NCBI GenBank assembly: GCA_030704615.1
Contig: CM060733.1
Coordinates: 4,464,001-4,528,000 of the forward strand
Direction of reading: 5' to 3'
DNA: 64,000 bases
DNA from: Takakia lepidozioides
Lineage: Eukaryota; Streptophyta; Takakiopsida; Takakiales; Takakiaceae
Shown here piece after piece: positions 12,248-24,584 of the stretch; positions within the stretch are counted from its first letter, which is position 1; every line of letters begins with the position of its first letter. The notes under the pieces were generated by a model. It was not told the DNA's origin. It saw only the letters and a program-made list of their open reading frames with translations, and searched no databases. The translations under genes and the position numbers were made by a program.

Positions 12248-12894
12248 AAAGTTTTCTTTCAAAACCATCAAACAGCAATTGTTTGATCCCTTGGGATGTC
12301 GAGTGTTTTTAGAGGCATGGCTCCTGGGAAAAACAAGTTTTATGGAACACATCAGCGAGTGACTGACACAACAAACTACATGACAAGAGAAAGCACCTGG
12401 GCTGAAAGAAGATATACGACAGTGTTGGCCATGTTAATATCCAGGAGGTTTGAAATCTTCAAATTTTCGTGCTGGTGCAACAGTTAGCAAGGCAGCATGG
12501 AGTGGTAGAAGGTTCAAGAACTGAGGATGAGGGTTTTGGCCATTGGGTTGTGAACTTACAAGTGTCTCCAGGAGTGGAGGAATTTGCAAGCATGTGAATG
12601 TGCTTAGGATCCTGCAGATATGCAACAGTTGCGTTTACTATTCAGGCAGTGTTAACGATGGAAAGAGTGTAAAGGACCAGTTCAACGAGTGTACTGCCCT
12701 TAGTTTTATCTAAGGTGGAAGCTGAGAGTTGTTGTCAGTTAATTCCCCTAGCTTCTCTAGATCTAGTGATAGGTTATGGGGGTTGCAGAGAAATCTGAAG
12801 GAGACACATACGAAGATTTTTTTTATCACAAAAATTGTCAATACATTGATTTATTGAAGTCAAATTTATAATTTAGTACATATGACACCTTAAG
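12248..12894. other. Downstream of TPC; no gene seen
   Basis: This should include the 3' UTR of the two-pore channel gene. No other coding or RNA signal was recognised. Confidence 0.5.
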
Positions 12895-13440
12895 ATTTAC
12901 TGGTTTGTACCAGTGAATTGGACTGGTACATAGGTGAAGGACTGGTATATGGTACTGGTATATGCACTGGTATTAGATACCAGACCAGTCTGGTATCATT
13001 TGAGAATACTTGTAAATATACCTGACCAGGCTGGTATCACTTTTTTCATACCAGCCACAATACCAGTACTCCCCCCTGTTTTCCTCATTTACTCTGGTAT
13101 GTGTACTATTCTAATTTATGTGTACATATGCCTACATATGCCTACTTATGTATATTTATTTCTTTACTTGTATTGTATTTTTTTCATTTGATAGTTGCAA
13201 TGTGATAAACTTGTAATTTAAGATGGCTTTGGAATGATACCAGAATTGATATCTCGTACCAGCAGGTGTTGTGGTCATGATACTCATATCATACCAGCAT
13301 CTAGAAAAAAATACATCCACTATTATATAGGCCAGACTGGTATAAAAGTTTTGGGATACCTCTGGTACGGGGACCAGTCTGGTATGTCCTGGAAGGACAA
13401 GAGAACTTGCGGATTTTGGTTTCTTCCTTGAAATCCAAAC
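12895..13440. repeat. CTGGTAT / ATACCAG-rich repeat block
   Basis: Many copies of CTGGTAT and its complement ATACCAG are scattered in both orientations, often pairing as ATACCAG..CTGGTAT. Similar blocks occur at 39360-40260, near 40950 and weakly near 2640-2720, so this is a dispersed family. No coding potential is seen. Confidence 0.6.
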
Positions 13441-13654
13441 ACTGTTCACAACTGGGATTTCCAGCGCTGGGGAGGGGGTATCAACCTGGGGTCAAAGACG
13501 CGCCCCGCGGGTACTACTACCACAGGTACCAGGGTTAATCACCTACCTGCCAGGTAGGACAGGCCTTACTCTTAAACTTAGGATTAGTATATTGTGTATG
13601 CTTCGAGTTTAACCAAACAGACTTCGGACATCTCAGTTCTCCTTTACGATCCTC

Positions 13655-14300
13655 TACACTCTGCTATCTAGTGGGTGTTGTTGGCGGCAGTATCCACATG
13701 CATGAAGAGGTTGTACCATTTGATGTGCCACAAGCAATTTGAGGCATCCTGCTTTGTAGTGGATGTGAGATCAAGGGAATTTACTGAGGTAGCAAGTACA
13801 CCGGGGTTATGTCGACTCAACTCTAACAGCATTGTTAGAGTTGTAAGATTCAAAAATGGTCAAGAGCTAGTTAAGCAACAACTATCAAACAAAGAGACAC
13901 TCATCATTGTGGATGATATCTGGAGCTCATGGCAACTTAGTGATCAACTGCTTATTACATATGAGGATTTTGGACAAGGCAGCAAAGTGACTGTGATGTG
14001 TCGCAATCAACAAACATTACCTAGCCAAAAAATGAATGTTTAACATGGAGTTCTCAACCAAGAGCAAGCAATGTAACTTTTTAGATATGTTTAGTTCAAG
14101 AATCAAAATCATCGGAAGAACAAGTTCGAGAGAATCATTAGAGTGTGGGGGGATGCATTATGCAGGCTACAGAATGCAAAGTCTTTAGTTTGCGCGGGTG
14201 GGGACAGAGATGAGAAGGAGAGGATGTGCAAGCGGATGAGAATTAGTCATGATGACTTCGCTCAAGAAGAAAAGGACAGTGACGGGAGTGGCACAAAATT
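13655..14300 (+). pseudogene. NLR (NB-ARC) resistance-gene fragment, decayed
   Basis: The translation carries NB-ARC landmarks in the right order. A damaged P-loop (GVVGGS in a neighbouring frame, no GKT) is followed by QFEASCFVVDVRS (RNBS-A, like TIR-type FxASCFLxNVR), TLIIVDDIWSSWQLSDQL (kinase 2) and GSKVTVMCRNQQTL (RNBS-B). Next come LNQEQAM-stop-LFRYV (like LNEEEALELF), WGDALCRLQNAKSL (ARC region) and RMRISHDDFAQEEKD (like LRISYDDLxxEEK). The lost P-loop, a stop at 14043 and further frame breaks show it is dead. No TIR, coiled-coil or LRR part is visible nearby. The right end meets the 3' flank of the convergent EGY3-like gene. Confidence 0.75.
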
Positions 14301-14414
14301 TGCAAAAACTTTGGATCAATGTCATCATGCAAGAGAACCATGAAAAAACCAGACAAGTCAGAGTTTAGATCACAGAAAAAAGGAGAAATGTATAAAATTA
14401 GGATGCTGCAAAGC

Positions 14415-14420
14415 TTTATT
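14415..14420 (-). promoter_or_regulatory. Candidate poly(A) signal for the EGY3-like gene
   Basis: AATAAA on the minus strand, about 190 bases past the EGY3-like stop codon. It was placed by position and motif only. Confidence 0.35.
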
Positions 14421-14611
14421 GTGGTCAAGAACAGTCACTGGAACTTCAACCAGATTTGTTCCTCCAGGTTTTCATTGTGTGAACTCTAGAATCACAATAT
14501 GATTCCACTCTTTCAAGAGAATCCCGTTGGGATGTGGAGCTGTTGTATCTCACTACTACTGTACACAATTAAACAATGTCTCATTGTCAGGCCCTGAGAT
14601 TTGCCAAAACC

Positions 14612-17600
14612 TCAAAAGCGATCTCCACGGAAGAAGGGAGGGGTGTACAGAGCACTGGGAAAAGTTCCTGCACTGTTGGGGAAGAGAGTCAAGAAACAGA
14701 TGGCGGCGAGTACTATTGCAATGATGGTATACTCTTTGCCCAAAGGCGTTATCTCATCTTGTGCAGGCAGCTCCTCCCCTCCTCGGAAAAAGGTAGCAAC
14801 GAATCCCCAGATCAATGACAATACACTTCCAGAAATACCCCCAATTCCCAGAGCTAATGAAGTGAAGAAAGAGAGACGGCTTGCGATTCTCCGGCCCAGC
14901 AGTGCCTGTGCTATGCGCCCACCCTCTAGTCGTCCGGCTGGCAGCATATTGAGTGATGTAACCACAATTCCTGAAGAACAGGACAGAGAAGTTTACAGCC
15001 TGGCATAAACGCACATTTCGGCTATTAACACAGTAAGGTAGAACTAAACATTGGCATATATAAGCATTTCACTCCACCTTCAATTTGTTAGAAGTCAGCT
15101 CAGATTTAGTTAGCTAGGGTTCTGTTAGGGTTTTTCGACGGCTAGGGATAGTTCTACCAGAAGGTTCCAGCCACCAGAAGTTTCTAGAGAACTCATGTAG
15201 GATTTAAGGGAAAGGCTGAGGCAATGCCCAGCACTTCTTCTAGCAATTTGGATGTGCTATCCTAGTAGATTGCAGAGAGAGGAGGAGGAGAAGTCCAGCA
15301 TCTACTTTTGTAAGTTTGTTCTTTTGCAGTAAGGAGCATTCTTGTTAGGACTGACACTTCTTGTTAGTACTAACTCTTTGGTTGGTTTAGGCTATCAGTT
15401 TTTGTACTGCTGCTTGTGCTAGAAGCTATCTGTCAATATCTCTAGGAGGTAGAGGACAGGTCTAGTTTCCAACACAATTAAAGTAAAGGAGTTGTCACTC
15501 ACCAAGAAGACCTGCAAATGCGAGCGGATCAACAGGCACACCAACCCCTGGCACAGCCTGGGGCAGGACATTGCCTAGCTCGTCACTATAGGGTCCAATA
15601 ACGTACTGAACAAATGACAGTAAAGGGTTGTTAAAGAAAAACTGCGGTCGAATGTACCTGCCACAGGGTCAAACACAAAAGCAGAGAGATCAGATCTTTC
15701 TGCAATGCCTGACACACCTGGTTGGAACATCCTTCATCCTTCAAGGAAGAAATCAGGTACACCCCAAATGTGACCCATTTGCTTAAAATTGGGATGAGAC
15801 CCAAGAATAACAAGAACAACTTCAGAAGCAAAACGAGCTGGAGGGATATCTGAACTGGGACATTCCTGTCCTTGATGTCCCACAAGTGTTGACCCACAGA
15901 CTATCTTCCATTGTCAATCAGGAGTCTCCATTGGTACACAAGTATTTGAAATAGTAGTGAAGTGACTAGAACATATCATAGACGGCACATGTCACTTCAT
16001 CCAAGCCACTTCTTTCCAGCTAGATGCACAACCCAATTCCTCGCAAAGCCCTGTCTAAAGTGATGACGGGAAGATGCTATTTCTTTGAAGAGCAGAACGG
16101 AGCTTGTGGCTTGTACTGCCTGCTGCTTGGCAAGCCCTACTCATAGAGCAGTTTAAATCTGGCAAGTCTTTGTGGCAGTTTCAGCCGAAAGAGTGAGGCA
16201 CTGTCTTCCCTGATACCCAATATTTCAAATATTCCAAATCCTCACTAACCTTCTTACCACCCAGGCCTCTCTATGAACATTATTAGGTGGCATTGCAGTT
16301 GAGTGATATTAGTAGAGACAAAACGGGACCCAAGGAAGTTTAAGCTGAGAGACGAGACAAGAGGTAAGGGAGAATGTCACATACAAGGCATTGTCACCAC
16401 CATTCCAGCTCTGGTCAAGCAAAAAGGCTGTGAGGGCTAATGCAATAGAGGTGACATAGGCACTGCCAACACGTGTTGCTGCAATATCAAACAGAGCCTT
16501 CTTGCTGGGTAGAAGAGATTCATAGTTGTTCACCACTCCCAGACAACCGGTCCAGTTGGATGGAATCAGGAATGACGGGCTCAACTGTACACCATACTTT
16601 GCTGCCATCCATCTTGTGGCAATCTGAACTCACCACACCACAAGTTTAATACATAAGATCCACCCCCATTGATGAACAACATGTGATATGGCCGTCTCAT
16701 ATGTCGCAGATGGCTACATTCCAGTTAATGCAACCATCCATTCATTGGTCTGGCCATTGAGCTCACTCCAAACCATCCCGAGAAATAGAAACGACTTCAG
16801 TGAGGACAATCTCTTTAGAGTGTTTTGTGATTTGAAAGTTCTACCAATAAAAATACTCCCATACATCAGGCGACTGGCTTCACTACAGGACTCTTGGGAA
16901 CCCCTAGCCCAGAAACCAAAGGATGCATTCAATTGGCCATAATAGTGGAAGGGTATTATTTCACGTTTAATGAGGGACGAGATCTGTCCAACACAGCATG
17001 TTAAGAACTGAAATATATTGCAAGCTTCTTAAAACCATCAGATGCTTCCTACATTTGACAACCAGGAACCTGCGTTACATTCTAGATGGCAAATGACAAT
17101 GTCACATGTACAACCTCATATGATGGGCAGGTTGTACATGTGACATATGGATGCCCATCATAGCCCTCTCTGGCAGAAGGATTGTCACATTTCCATTTTA
17201 CAATTTGTCATCCCCTAAGCAGACATAGATAAAGGAAGGGGCGTGGTGTTGATTGATGAATTAGAATGTACCTCAGATGAGCCAATGATTGTAAGGTAGC
17301 CAGAAAAGAGTGGGAGGACCCTGGCCACATAGTCATCGAAGGTCGCATTGGGTTCCAGAAAGAAACCACTCATAATGGCTATTGTGCCCACCGTTGTGAC
17401 ACCCAACAGTATGGCACTTCCGTAGCCATACACATTACTTAGTCTCCCTGTCTCAAATTGCAAGTCTATTTCTGCCTTAGGCTGTACCACACACACCTGC
17501 TCTCCATACACAAATTTACTCAATTAGTTTTCTTCCACCCATTTGCATCTGAAGTTATCTTATTCAGAGCAACCATTCATAGAGCCACCTCTTGAATGAC

Positions 17601-20343
17601 TCACCTAAACTTTCAAATCTTTGTCGGTCAAATAGCTCTAGGAGGGGTGGCATCCTCAGGGGACTAAACGAACAACGGTACTTTATAGCCAACATTCTGG
17701 GGAATGGTTACACTGACAAATAGAAAGCATACGTGAAGGACAACTCAACCCAATTACTTTAGTTCTAGAATGTATGTAAACACCAGCAGCCCAAAGCAGA
17801 GTAGATGACAAATTCTCACACGCTCTTCAAATAGCAGGTACAAATGGTACATATAGAGAAGTAGACACACCTGCTTGGTGATATCATTAATGATCTCCTC
17901 CATAAACCAGAGGTCAACTTCACGCCCACAGGCCTCAGCAATTCTGGCTTCCAACTTGGGCTTTACCTCTTCTAAAGGCTTCCGCAAATTTCCAATTACA
18001 ATGCCCCCATCTCCCATCCGGCGTACATCAGTCGCAAAAAATGAGTCATACCCAAAACAACTCTTTACCTGCAAATGCCCCAACAAAGGGTTTTTCAATA
18101 AACTTCAAGGTGGACATAGTTGCAGTTGTGTGAGTTAGACAGGGACAAATAGAGAAAAGCGAGGCATGATCATCATGTACTTACTATAAGTTGCTTGCCA
18201 CAGCCTAGTGACCACACACCCCACAGCCGGTTAGGAAAAGCAGAGAGGGGGGAGGACACATGGAGATGGAAGGGTAAAAACTGGTTCCACTGACTTCACG
18301 GAGGGCTTGCTCCAATAGTGGAGGGTATCTCAGAAAATAAGTTGATTTCTGGCCTCATGCATCCTTCCCAGAAAGCTTTTAATAGACAGCAGCAACTACT
18401 CATCCCACAGATTAAGTCACTGGTTTTGGCATCGTCTCAAGTTATTCAATGAGCCAAAGGAGGTGCTTTCAATGCTCTCAAAGAATGCCTGCATACACAC
18501 AAGGGATTGTCAAGAGAATCGGATACCTTGTTAAGATCTAGAGCTATGTAAGTTGCTTCAGCCTTATCAAGCCTTTCCTTCTCGCGCAGCACAGCACCCC
18601 TGCAGATGAGTATTTGTTAGTGAACAAAATTCAACCTACTTCTTGTTTTCACAGACGAATGACATCCCTACAGATATATCCAACTTTCAGATGCTGGAAG
18701 TTTTTCAAGTGCAGCAAGCCTCTCTTAATCCTGCAGCACTTATTATTGTGAAATGCTACCATGGCCTCTTCTCAATATGCTGTATCCACCAGTGCAATGA
18801 GGCCCCAAGTGTTCAACCGAGTATCAACATTTTCAGTGCTACAATGAAGAACATAATTTCCATAATCATGTCAATGTGAGCCTCCAGAATTCCACTGGAT
18901 CAACCCTGTAACCAAATTGTAGTTGGCAATGGATGAGACATGGCAACATCACACTCAGTTCAGAATCCTGGTGGGTGCAACACCCTGATTTGTGTAGAGG
19001 GTCCAGACCCCATTGGGGCTGTACTGGTTAGGTGGGTCATACACAAATTCATAAGTATCTTCATAAGTACATATCTCCTTCCCAACAACCCATTCCTCCA
19101 CCCTGAACATCCATCCCCCTTTCTCAATTTAGTCTCACCTAACCAGCTTGGATAGCACCCCTTTGAAAAAGTTTCCCTGTTCTTGACTGTCAAGTTCTTT
19201 CAGCTTCTCCTCTGCACGCTTTTTCTCCAGCTTCAAGGCTGTTTCAATGGATGGGTTTCCCATAAACTTCTTGAAGTCCTCATCCAACCTCCAGTCGCGC
19301 TCTTGTTTCTTCTCCACGGACTCTTCTTTCTTAGGCTCCTCTTTCTTCTCTTCCTTTTTGTCCTCAATGGCTGTGCCTGTCAAGAGTCATTACTATCCCA
19401 CGTTTGTTATAGGTCCTTCTGATTGTGACCCAACTGTGCATAACCAGGTGACCTGGGTTCTGTACTTTCAGTGTAGACACATAACCTGGCCCTCTAGGGT
19501 GTGCATAGCTCCACTTGCTGGAGTGTGCTATAGCGAGATCCTCAAAATGACATTAGAAAAAAAACTCAATCCTGGAAGCTAACCACAAACATCCCCTTTT
19601 TGCAAGACTGCAAATTTTACCTGCTGGTTTAGATGTTCCGTTATCATCTTTAATCTCAGCTCTCACAACCCCTGATTTATGTCTTCGAGAGTTTGGTACT
19701 TGACATTGCACTGTTACTGAATTCAAGCCTGTCCCCCCAAACTGCAAACAAAGAATCACAAAGTTATTACAACAAAGTATTTTTCACAAAATAGGAACAA
19801 AACTGAAACTGAAGACCGGGAATGTGTAGGGCTTGGCGATTCTGACGTGATATAGTTCGTTCTATGAAGTTCTATGCTTACTGACACAAAGGTAAAAGTC
19901 AAACTTGGATAATGTGGACATGGGTTGAAACGGATGCAATAAAGAATGATGACATGCACATAGGTAGCTCCAAACACAGGCCATTGGTAATATCCGCTGC
20001 TTTAGGAATCCCAGAAAGTCTGCAGAAGTGACATCGGTTATAAAAACTTTACAGAAAATCCCTTCATCTTGATATCTACTGAAATGAATAAAGCAGCAGA
20101 CTGCAGGGGTGTCACCATCACAATCTTAATAGGACGGCTGAGATTTGTAAAGGAGAGGCAGGCTACACGGACCTTAGACTCTAATGTAATTCTTCCATGT
20201 CCCGGCGGTGGCCATAGCTTGCGAGGCCCAGCATAGACTGCTTTAGCCCTGGTCGAAGATCTTGAAGGCCGTCTCGGCACCTGTGGGCTAAGTGCTGTGC
20301 ACATTTGTCCCAAAGACCACGATTGAACCACAACTGATGCCAT
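14612..20343 (-). CDS. EGY3: EGY3-like chloroplast membrane protein, S2P-family pseudoprotease
   Basis: Nine exons, each with GT-AG sites and matching phase: 20343-20173, 19741-19621, 19376-19139, 18599-18527, 18068-17871, 17496-17272, 16623-16385, 15657-15503, 14970-14612. They sum to 1779 bases, giving 592 aa and a TGA stop. The N-terminus is Ser/Arg rich, as in a chloroplast transit peptide. A Lys/Glu-rich coiled coil follows (EDKKEEKKEEP..), then KSCFGYDSFFATDVRRMGDG, CVVQPKAEIDLQFE, multiple membrane spans, and LGIGGISGSVLSLIWG near the end. This matches plant EGY3. The site-2 protease HExxH is SEIAT here and NxxPxxxLDG is NMLPAGRLEGG, so zinc binding is lost as in other EGY3 proteins. 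Known EGY3 acts in the thylakoid and in salt or heat stress responses. The same role here is inferred. Confidence 0.95.
17101..17160. repeat. Nested inverted repeats in an EGY3 intron
   Basis: A perfect 15-bp inverted repeat (GTCACATGTACAACC at 17101-17115, its complement at 17130-17144) has a 14-base loop. A second 9-bp inverted repeat, TGATGGGCA / TGCCCATCA (17121-17129 and 17152-17160), overlaps the loop. It lies in the intron between the 17496-17272 and 16623-16385 exons. Confidence 0.8.
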
Positions 20344-21570
20344 CTGCACTTGAAACACCGTATAAAATGAGAGAAACAGTCTCGAAAAACAAGAATTGAA
20401 TGAATTCTGCCTTCCCTTATAAACTAGTGGGAGTATCACAATTGGCTCGATTAGTATCTTGCGGCGATCCCTCAATGATGTCATAGCCAAAATTCGCAGG
20501 GAATGTTAATGAATCCATCTCGCCCTTCCCAAGGATGTCACTAGCTTCCGAGATAAGCAGTACCAAAACGACAACAAACCGCCTCGCTAGTTCAAGTTGA
20601 AGCCAGGTGAATGCGTAGACCACCAAATGTAGAACCCTACTCAGAAAGATGGACTCATCTGATTAAGTTTCATTCAAACGCCAGACAACCCACTTGAGCT
20701 ACAAATGAGCTTGAACTTCTCGATGACGAGCAACACATACACTAAGGCATAGCTATACGATAGCGGAAGCATTACATGATATTAATTCATAACTGAATGC
20801 TCTATCCTATAGTGGCCTACTAACAAAGACAGTTCAGTTTCCTCAGATTTTGCTTTACTCATTCTCCCACTATAGCACCTTTCCCCCAGTCCGTGACTCC
20901 TTGTGAGTTAACTGTCGTGCAAAGATTGGAAACAGGGAGTCTTAGCACCTCTGCCAAAAAAGTGCTCCATATCCGTAAGCTACTACTCTACACTCACTTG
21001 AATTCGTGAGACACAAGTGCAATCACCGAAGCCTACATTTGCAAATGCGTGTCGCTTCTCCCCTCTGGAAAACTGCCGACTCTTTGATACAGCATAGAAC
21101 CAGCTCCTTGCCGCAAATTCCACGCACGGGTTTCTTTTTGCCCACCAGCAACTGCGCCTCAAGTAGTGGAGAAGCAGATATATGACCTCCTTAAAGAGGT
21201 CGCCTGCCTCATCCACCTCCCACTGCAGGCAATCGTTTGACTATATTCTCTCGAGAGATCCGGTTATCATTTCAATGTAACGGAGATATATAGAATACGA
21301 AACGAAGAATGCAAACTTGTTGATCTCGTCATTCACACACTCTCTTGTTGTTGATCGCTGGGACCCCCTCAAACACTGCATGCCACAAAGGTGCCACCGC
21401 ACAGCCGCTTTACACCACGACACTTGGCTACCCACATGGCACAATCTTCGTCTCTGAATTGCTCAGCGGATGCCATCTGGTGGTAATCGCTTTTTCCAAA
21501 ACACAGACATGGACGAGGCCGAGTCTGCAAACCGAGCTGCACTGCACATTTTGATGCAACTCAATGGCCC
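20344..21570. other. Upstream region of the EGY3-like gene; no gene seen
   Basis: The part nearest 20344 should be the 5' UTR and promoter of the minus-strand EGY3-like gene. Short ORFs on both strands have no recognisable motif. Confidence 0.5.
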
Positions 21571-21574
21571 ACAT

Positions 21575-21655
21575 CGGTTGGTAGCACAGCTCGTAAGTGC
21601 ACAGTGTGTCACCTCGATGGTCGGGGTTCAAACCCACTGCGATGACTCTGGACAA
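21575..21655 (+). repeat. tRNA-like Pol III promoter, probable SINE
   Basis: The A box TAGCACAGCTCG is at 21582-21593 and a perfect B box GGTTCAAACCC is at 21625-21635, with normal tRNA spacing. The T stem and acceptor stem do not pair well, so a working tRNA gene is unlikely. A tRNA-derived SINE is the better reading. Its 3' end is not defined. Confidence 0.45.
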
Positions 21656-21659
21656 TCTA

Positions 21660-23339
21660 CAAATGGTGGGGACAAACCGAGTTCAGTTCATTATCACCAT
21701 AAGCCTGCTGTAAAAACACGGTCTGATGTCTGCTTGCATATGGGTGCAGTTCAAGGTCCTCTGCAACATGACGACCCTTTCAATAACCCTTTTGTACAGA
21801 TGGGAAGAAGAATCCGATTGTAAGAATGTGCAGAAAGTTGTTCAGGTTAACACCAGTCACATTGACATGGGAAAAGGTAGTCAGCCATCGGAATATTCAA
21901 GCATACAAATGGAAGCGTCCTGTTGTTTTTTGGATGGAGGTGATCCTGTGCCTGAGGGCATAGACCCTCATGAAATCCGCTGTTTCCAAGACCCTTCTTT
22001 CCCATCATTGCATCTATAGTCATATTTATTTCCTGCTCCTTCCACCCATTAGCTTCTTTTCCTTGTTTCCAGCCTCCTTTCACCTCACTACCCCCATTCA
22101 GGTTGTTCAATAAATAACGCCAGTCTCAGCAGAAAGCCAATTTGCCTCCCCGTTGCATTGGTTGTGGGCTCCCTCCCCGCTGTTGTTTCTTCTGTCAACC
22201 AACATTGTTCAGCTGCCAATAACTTTCCCTTGTCCACCTTTTCCTCCATCATCGTGTGGTGGTCTTATACAATGCTGTGGGGGGGTTGGCCTCTCTCTCT
22301 TGTACTGATGACCCCTCTTTTTCTTCACTTGCCTCCACCACTTCCATGCACACGCTTGATACTTGTTTGTGGTCAGTCTTCAATTATGTTACCGGATCCC
22401 AAAATGTTGTGGAGGTCAAGTGCTGGCAACGCTACTTGCAGTGCAATCCTCATTTTTCCTTGGCTACTTACAATGCCGGTCCTACCATTGTGACCAGGCT
22501 CCTTCTTTTCCATCAGCTCACTACAGGGGGATGGTGAAGTTGGAGGCGTGAAGGTGATGGTGACTACTGTGTGAGGAGTGTCAACATGAAGCTCACTGTA
22601 TCAGTATAGTCTTCATCAGGGTGTGAGTTCTATGGAGACAATTTTGTACATACCCTTTCTTGCCAGGATTTTTAAGCGATTTTAGTATTTATTTGTGATC
22701 ATGTCCATTCTTTGGTTTGGATATTCGGGTATCAGATCAGTTATTTGTATGCATGAACATTGAGTTCTTGCGTTTGGCTCCGGTGGTCCTCTGGTTTCTG
22801 ATTCTCTGATGTGTTTTCTGTACTGGCTGTTTGGTTTCTGCTCTACTGACAGTGCTTGTTTTCCAGGGGCAGTGCTTTGGCTGCTCCTGGGTTCTGCCAT
22901 GATTCTTCGGTTGGGTTCCCTGTTGTCTGCCTGCTCGGCTTGTGCTGGGTTTGCTTTCTGTTTAATCTTCGATTGCAGGCTTGATAGCGTTAGTTCTTTG
23001 CAGCTCTTGGCGGGTAGTCAGGCCGTTTTTTCACTCTGCAAGTATTTCGGTGGAAGACCTATGTTGTAGAGTGGCACTTGACACCTCTTTCCTGTGCATT
23101 TTCCTCATTGGAATAGCCCTGGGGAAAATTAATATGGTCTTTTCTACCTCATAACCTTTCAATTGTTGCATCCTTACAGGGGAATATGATCTCATCTACC
23201 CCATACCTCTCAACTCCTCTTTGGTTAGAAGGCAATATTACAACAGAGTCTATAATTCCCTTTGGCAAGTACATATGGACATGGAAAAATTGTAGATTTT
23301 ACCGTGTGCTCTCAAAGGTAATCTTCTACAAGCTCCTTG
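21660..23339. other. Gene-poor stretch
   Basis: Pyrimidine-rich tracts (22020-22100, 22290-22350) and many short ORFs are present, none with a recognisable motif. Nothing is assigned. Confidence 0.4.
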
Positions 23340-23396
23340 TGATCCTTACATGCTCCAAGTTTGCTCGTTATTGCATCCAATAAAGCTATCTCAATT
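23340..23396 (-). pseudogene. Short coding-like block shared with 36640-36698
   Basis: On the minus strand this reads IEIALLDAITSKLGACKDH. A second copy at 36640-36698, in the same orientation, encodes the same IEIALLDAITSKLGACKD with two synonymous differences (TTG/CTG and ATA/ATT). I do not recognise the protein. Here the block abuts the Copia 5' LTR. The other copy lies just past the 3' end of the intact GST gene. Confidence 0.45.
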
Positions 23397-23700
23397 TGTT
23401 GGAAGTAATTAAACATATCTAGAAGACTAAGAGTCTTGAAGGCCAAAGGTTTAGAAGTCTAAGAGACTATCTTGTTTAACTCACCTTTTGAAGGTGAATG
23501 GCTAGAAGGTGGATGGTCACCATAGTGGAAGTGAAAGTGACCAAGTAGGACTTTCTAGAGACCTTCTTGTACAAGCTCGGGGGTGAAGCCACTAGTCTAA
23601 GTGTAAGAGTATGATGGTGGCTTCTATGGTTGGGAGGAGAGCTTTAGTTTTAGTTTTAGTAGACTTTAGTTCTTATTCATGTTCTTGCTCAATTCTAACG
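23397..23700 (+). mobile_element. Copia 5' LTR (forward half of a split element)
   Basis: It begins TGTTGGAAG and ends CTAACG (expected CTAACA), directly followed by TGGTATCAAAG, the initiator-Met tRNA primer-binding site typical of Ty1/copia. It is nearly identical over its length to the LTR at 25492-25798, which lies in the opposite orientation. The high similarity suggests a fairly recent insertion. Confidence 0.85.
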
Positions 23701-23755
23701 TGGTATCAAAGTCATTCTTCTCTAGGTGAGAGTTGGTAGTTGAGATTGAGAGAAC

Positions 23756-24475
23756 TTGATTATGGCTGGAGCGTCGTCTTCTAGCAATCCTCCTTCTATG
23801 TCTATGACGAATGCATTAGATGTGAGAGTGGAAGATCGATTCAATGGAGCTAACTGTCAAACCTGGAAGTTTAGGATGGAGATGGTACTTCTAGACAAAG
23901 ATCTATGGGGAGTGGTTGATGGATCAATCCCAAGACCTGACACTATTGTTGGTCAAGCCATATGGGATAGGAAAGATCAGAAAGCAAGAGCTAGCATCAT
24001 CACAAGCTTGAGAGGCAATCAGTTGCATCTCATTATAAGTGCTAAGAATGCTAAGGATGTTTGGGACAAGCTAGCAAGCATATATGAGACGAAGGATGTC
24101 ACATCGCAAGTGTATGCGACGCAAAAGTTCTATGGTCTGAAGATGACCGAGTCAGACTCAGTTGAACAACAATTGAATTTGTTTTGTGTGTTGTGAGATC
24201 AACTAGTCTCTGTGGGAACTAATGTGACTGATGAACACGCCGCAGTGGTGTTATTGGCAACCTTACCTGAATCCTATGATGGTTTTTTGATGTCTCTAGC
24301 AGGACAAACCAACTTAACTATTGATGTTGTCATAGGACTTCTCCTCAAGGAGGAAACAAGAAGAAAAAGTCAAGGTACGTCTATAGAGGTAGACAGAGTT
24401 TTGTTCACGGGCAAGACTGGAGTAGTCCATACATGTATGACTATGCATGAAGATGGGCATCGACTCAGGACTTAG
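23756..24475 (+). pseudogene. Ty1/copia gag (UBN2-type), interrupted
   Basis: This sits 56 bases past the PBS, the expected gag position. The frame opens with a Ser/Pro/Met-rich leader, then FNGANCQTWKFRMEMVL and IWDRKDQKARASIITSL, the DUF4219/UBN2 gag signature of plant Copia elements. WDKLASIYE and LLATLPESYDGFL follow. One in-frame TGA at 24194 splits the ORF, and the frame stays open to 24475. The zinc knuckle, protease and integrase that should come next are missing here, because the sequence switches to GST-flank DNA near 24480-24585. The rest of the element lies inverted at 25492-28069. Confidence 0.85.
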
Positions 24476-24584
24476 AGTTTGTTTGAAGTAACAGCGCAAA
24501 AAGCATCAGCGCAAAAAGCATCAGTTGCAGAACTGTTCAGGTTCGACCTTGGCACCTCATCTTTCAGGAAGGAGCGATCACGCC

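Noticed and set aside
20417-20626. Small minus-strand gene upstream of EGY3
   Set aside because: A hydrophobic start, but no recognised motif, and it overlaps the expected 5' flank.
21575-21655. Functional tRNA gene
   Set aside because: The B box is perfect, but the T stem and acceptor stem do not pair.
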